Shown piece by piece: positions 4,829 through 6,220 of a stretch of DNA of 6,220 nucleotides (position 1 is the first letter of the stretch; every line of letters starts with the position of its first letter). The notes under the pieces were generated by a model, which made no database searches, had not been told where the DNA came from, and saw nothing but the letters and a program-made list of their open reading frames with translations. Origin of the DNA: Actinomycetales bacterium (GTDB lineage: Bacteria; Actinomycetota; Actinomycetes; Actinomycetales; Cellulomonadaceae); assembly GCA_012514835.1 (NCBI GenBank), contig JAAYZM010000198.1:1-6220 (forward strand), given 5' to 3'. Made by a program: the position numbers and the translations under genes.

Positions 4829-6132
4829 CGGCCCAGCATCCCCTGCCACTGGTCGGTGAAGTCCGGGAGCGTCTTCGCCGTCGTGCCCACGTTCTCCACC
4901 ACGAGGCCCGGGACGCGCAGGCCGAGGATCGCCCCGGCCGTGGCCATGCGGTGGTCGTGGTAGGTGAGCCAGCGGGCCGCGCGGAGGGGCTGGGGGGTGA
5001 TGACGAGGCCGTCGGACGTCTGCTCGCAGCGCCCGCCGATCCGCGTGATCTCCGTGGCGAGGGCCGCCAACCTGTCCGTCTCGTGCCCACGCAGGTGTGC
5101 GATGCCGCGCAGGCGCGAGGGGGAGTCCGCGAGGGTCGCGAGGGCCGCGATGGTGGGCGTGAGCTCGCCGACGGCGTGCAGGTCGAGATCGGCGCCGCGG
5201 ATCTCACCCGTGCCGCGCACCGTGAGGACACCGTCCTGCGACAGGTGCGCCGTGCCACCAAGCCGCTCGAAGATCTCGGGCACCTGGGCACCCGGTTGCG
5301 TCGAGACCTGGGGCCAGCCCGGGACGCGCACCTCGCCACCGGCCACGAGCGCCGCCGCGAGGAACGGGCTCGCGTTCGACAGGTCCGGCTCGACCAGCAC
5401 GTCGCGCGCGCGGATGGGCCCGGGGGACACGTGCCAGATGTCGGGCCGCGAGTCGTCGACCGTGACGCCCAGCTCGCGCAGCACGTCCACGGTCATCTCG
5501 ATGTGGGGCAGGCTCGGCAGCGTCATCCCGACGTGCCGCACCATGAGGCCCTGCTCGTAGCGCGGGGCGGCGAGGAGCAGCGCGGAGACGAACTGGGAGG
5601 ACGCCGAGGCGTCCACGTCCACCTGCCCGCCGCGCACCGAGCCGTGTCCGACGACGGAGAACGGGAGGAACCCTGGCTCGCCCTCGTCCTCGACGTGCAC
5701 CCCGAGGGCCCGCAGCGCGCGCAGCACCGGCTCCATGGGCCGGACGCGGGCGCCCTCGTCCCCGTCGAAGCGCACCGCGCCGTTCGCGAGGGCCGCGAGC
5801 GGCGGCACGAAGCGCATCACGGTGCCCGCGAGCCCGCAGTCGATGCTCGCCGGGCCCGCGAACGTCGCGGGCGTGACGGCCCAGTCCGAGCCCTTGTCCT
5901 GGACCGTCGCGCCGAGCGCGCGCAGAGCGTCCGCCATGAGCGACGTGTCGCGCGAGCGCAGCGCACCGCGCAACGTCACGGGGCCGTCCGCGAGGGCCGC
6001 GAGCACGAGATAGCGGTTGGTGAGGGACTTCGACCCGGGGACCACGACGGTCGCGTCGATGGCGCCGTCCGCGTGGGGTGCGGTCCAGTCGCCGGGGAGG
6101 ATCTGATCGAGAGGAGTCGAAGGTGCAGTCAC
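4825..6132 (-). CDS. aroA: 3-phosphoshikimate 1-carboxyvinyltransferase (EPSP synthase)
   Basis: Transfers the enolpyruvyl group of phosphoenolpyruvate to shikimate-3-phosphate, the sixth step of the shikimate pathway to aromatic amino acids. The 435-residue length from the GTG at 6132 fits the family. Visible motifs are PGSKSLTNR (32-40, binding both substrates), DCGLAGTVMRF (98-108, the phosphoenolpyruvate/glyphosate loop), SASSQF (176-181, shikimate phosphate), VGELTP (321-326, with E323 where the Escherichia coli enzyme has Asp313), GHETDRLAAL (349-358) and YHDHRMATAG (391-400). In the glyphosate loop Phe108 stands where E. coli has Pro101. The GTG at 6132 is chosen because the protein length fits and a TAGGCT -10-like element lies seven bases upstream with no ribosome binding site. 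A longer in-frame GTG at 6210 adds 26 unconserved residues. It is first in a tightly coupled chain with rsgA and hisN. Confidence 0.97.
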   Translation of the reverse strand: MTAPSTPLDQILPGDWTAPHADGAIDATVVVPGSKSLTNRYLVLAALADGPVTLRGALRSRDTSLMADALRALGATVQDKGSDWAVTPATFAGPASIDCGLAGTVMRFVPPLAALANGAVRFDGDEGARVRPMEPVLRALRALGVHVEDEGEPGFLPFSVVGHGSVRGGQVDVDASASSQFVSALLLAAPRYEQGLMVRHVGMTLPSLPHIEMTVDVLRELGVTVDDSRPDIWHVSPGPIRARDVLVEPDLSNASPFLAAALVAGGEVRVPGWPQVSTQPGAQVPEIFERLGGTAHLSQDGVLTVRGTGEIRGADLDLHAVGELTPTIAALATLADSPSRLRGIAHLRGHETDRLAALATEITRIGGRCEQTSDGLVITPQPLRAARWLTYHDHRMATAGAILGLRVPGLVVENVGTTAKTLPDFTDQWQGMLGR

Positions 6133-6139
6133 GGGGCAC

Positions 6140-6145
6140 AGCCTA
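6140..6145 (-). promoter_or_regulatory. aroA: Candidate -10 element of a leaderless aroA promoter
   Basis: On the minus strand TAGGCT fits the TANNNT pattern and ends seven bases before the GTG at 6132. That places the expected transcription start at or next to the first base of the start codon. No Shine-Dalgarno sequence is present, which agrees with leaderless translation. No convincing -35 hexamer is visible at 16-18 bases upstream. Confidence 0.42.
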
Positions 6146-6171
6146 GCGATCGGCCTGGTCGCGGGCCGCGA

Positions 6172-6186
6172 GGGTCCAGCGGACCC
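6172..6186 (-). terminator. Small hairpin upstream of aroA, possible terminator of a preceding gene
   Basis: On the minus strand GGGTCC, GCT, GGACCC forms a perfect six-pair stem with a three-base loop. It comes two bases after an in-frame TGA (6190-6188) that closes an open frame entering from the right edge. It could therefore end an upstream minus-strand transcript before the aroA promoter. No T-tract follows. It could equally be an operator-like palindrome about 27 bases upstream of the putative aroA -10 element. Confidence 0.3.
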
Positions 6187-6220
6187 GTCAGGCGTCGTCG
6201 GCGCTCCCACGTGCCGCAGC

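Noticed and set aside
3126..4963. Two long plus-strand open frames (390 and 398 codons) opposite hisN, rsgA and aroA
   Set aside because: They are antisense to genes with full sets of catalytic motifs, have no recognisable domain, and show the biased composition of shadow frames.
2982..5339. A single 785-codon minus-strand open frame covering hisN and running back through rsgA and aroA
   Set aside because: Only the hisN part (2982-3773) has protein-like composition and family motifs. Upstream the frame is Arg/Gly/Ala-rich noise opposite or out of phase with clearly recognised rsgA and aroA, as GC-rich DNA commonly produces.
6133..6210. Longer aroA beginning at the in-frame GTG at 6210
   Set aside because: The extra 26 residues are unconserved, contain the sequence that looks like a promoter and hairpin, and there is no ribosome binding site.

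Overview
The window is very GC-rich (roughly three quarters G+C by eye) with GTG starts, Shine-Dalgarno-free gene starts and densely packed genes. Together with the gene content this points to an actinobacterium, most likely a member of the Micrococcales (Cellulomonas/Sanguibacter-like). That placement is inferred from gene style and order, not from a marker-gene comparison.

Layout. Positions 1-242 (minus strand) hold the 5' part of a small excisionase/MerR-type helix-turn-helix DNA-binding protein that runs off the left edge. A divergent intergenic region (243-360) separates it from a plus-strand block: a membrane-anchored SAF-domain protein resembling CpaB/RcpC (361-1023), a CpaE/MinD-like ATPase with an atypical P-loop (1027-2469), and a small DUF6912-type protein of unknown function (2526-2975) that appears to have its own leaderless promoter. 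Six bases further on, converging from the minus strand, is a three-gene chain transcribed in the order aroA (6132-4825), rsgA (4828-3770), hisN (3773-2982). Its members overlap by GTGA and ATGA junctions. The last 88 bases hold the putative leaderless aroA promoter, a small hairpin and perhaps the very end of another minus-strand gene.

Function. The minus-strand chain combines housekeeping genes: shikimate pathway step 6 (AroA), late 30S ribosome maturation (RsgA) and a late step of histidine synthesis (HisN). The plus-strand block looks like two parts of a Tad/Flp pilus assembly system (CpaB-like and CpaE-like), but no other Tad gene (CpaF ATPase, TadB/C, pilin, secretin) is in the window. 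Both lysines of the ATPase's deviant Walker A motif are replaced. This SAF protein / ATPase / DUF6912 trio, with the divergent regulator, is the least understood part of the window and the best candidate for an undescribed membrane-linked system. No mobile elements, CRISPR arrays, tRNA or rRNA genes were seen.
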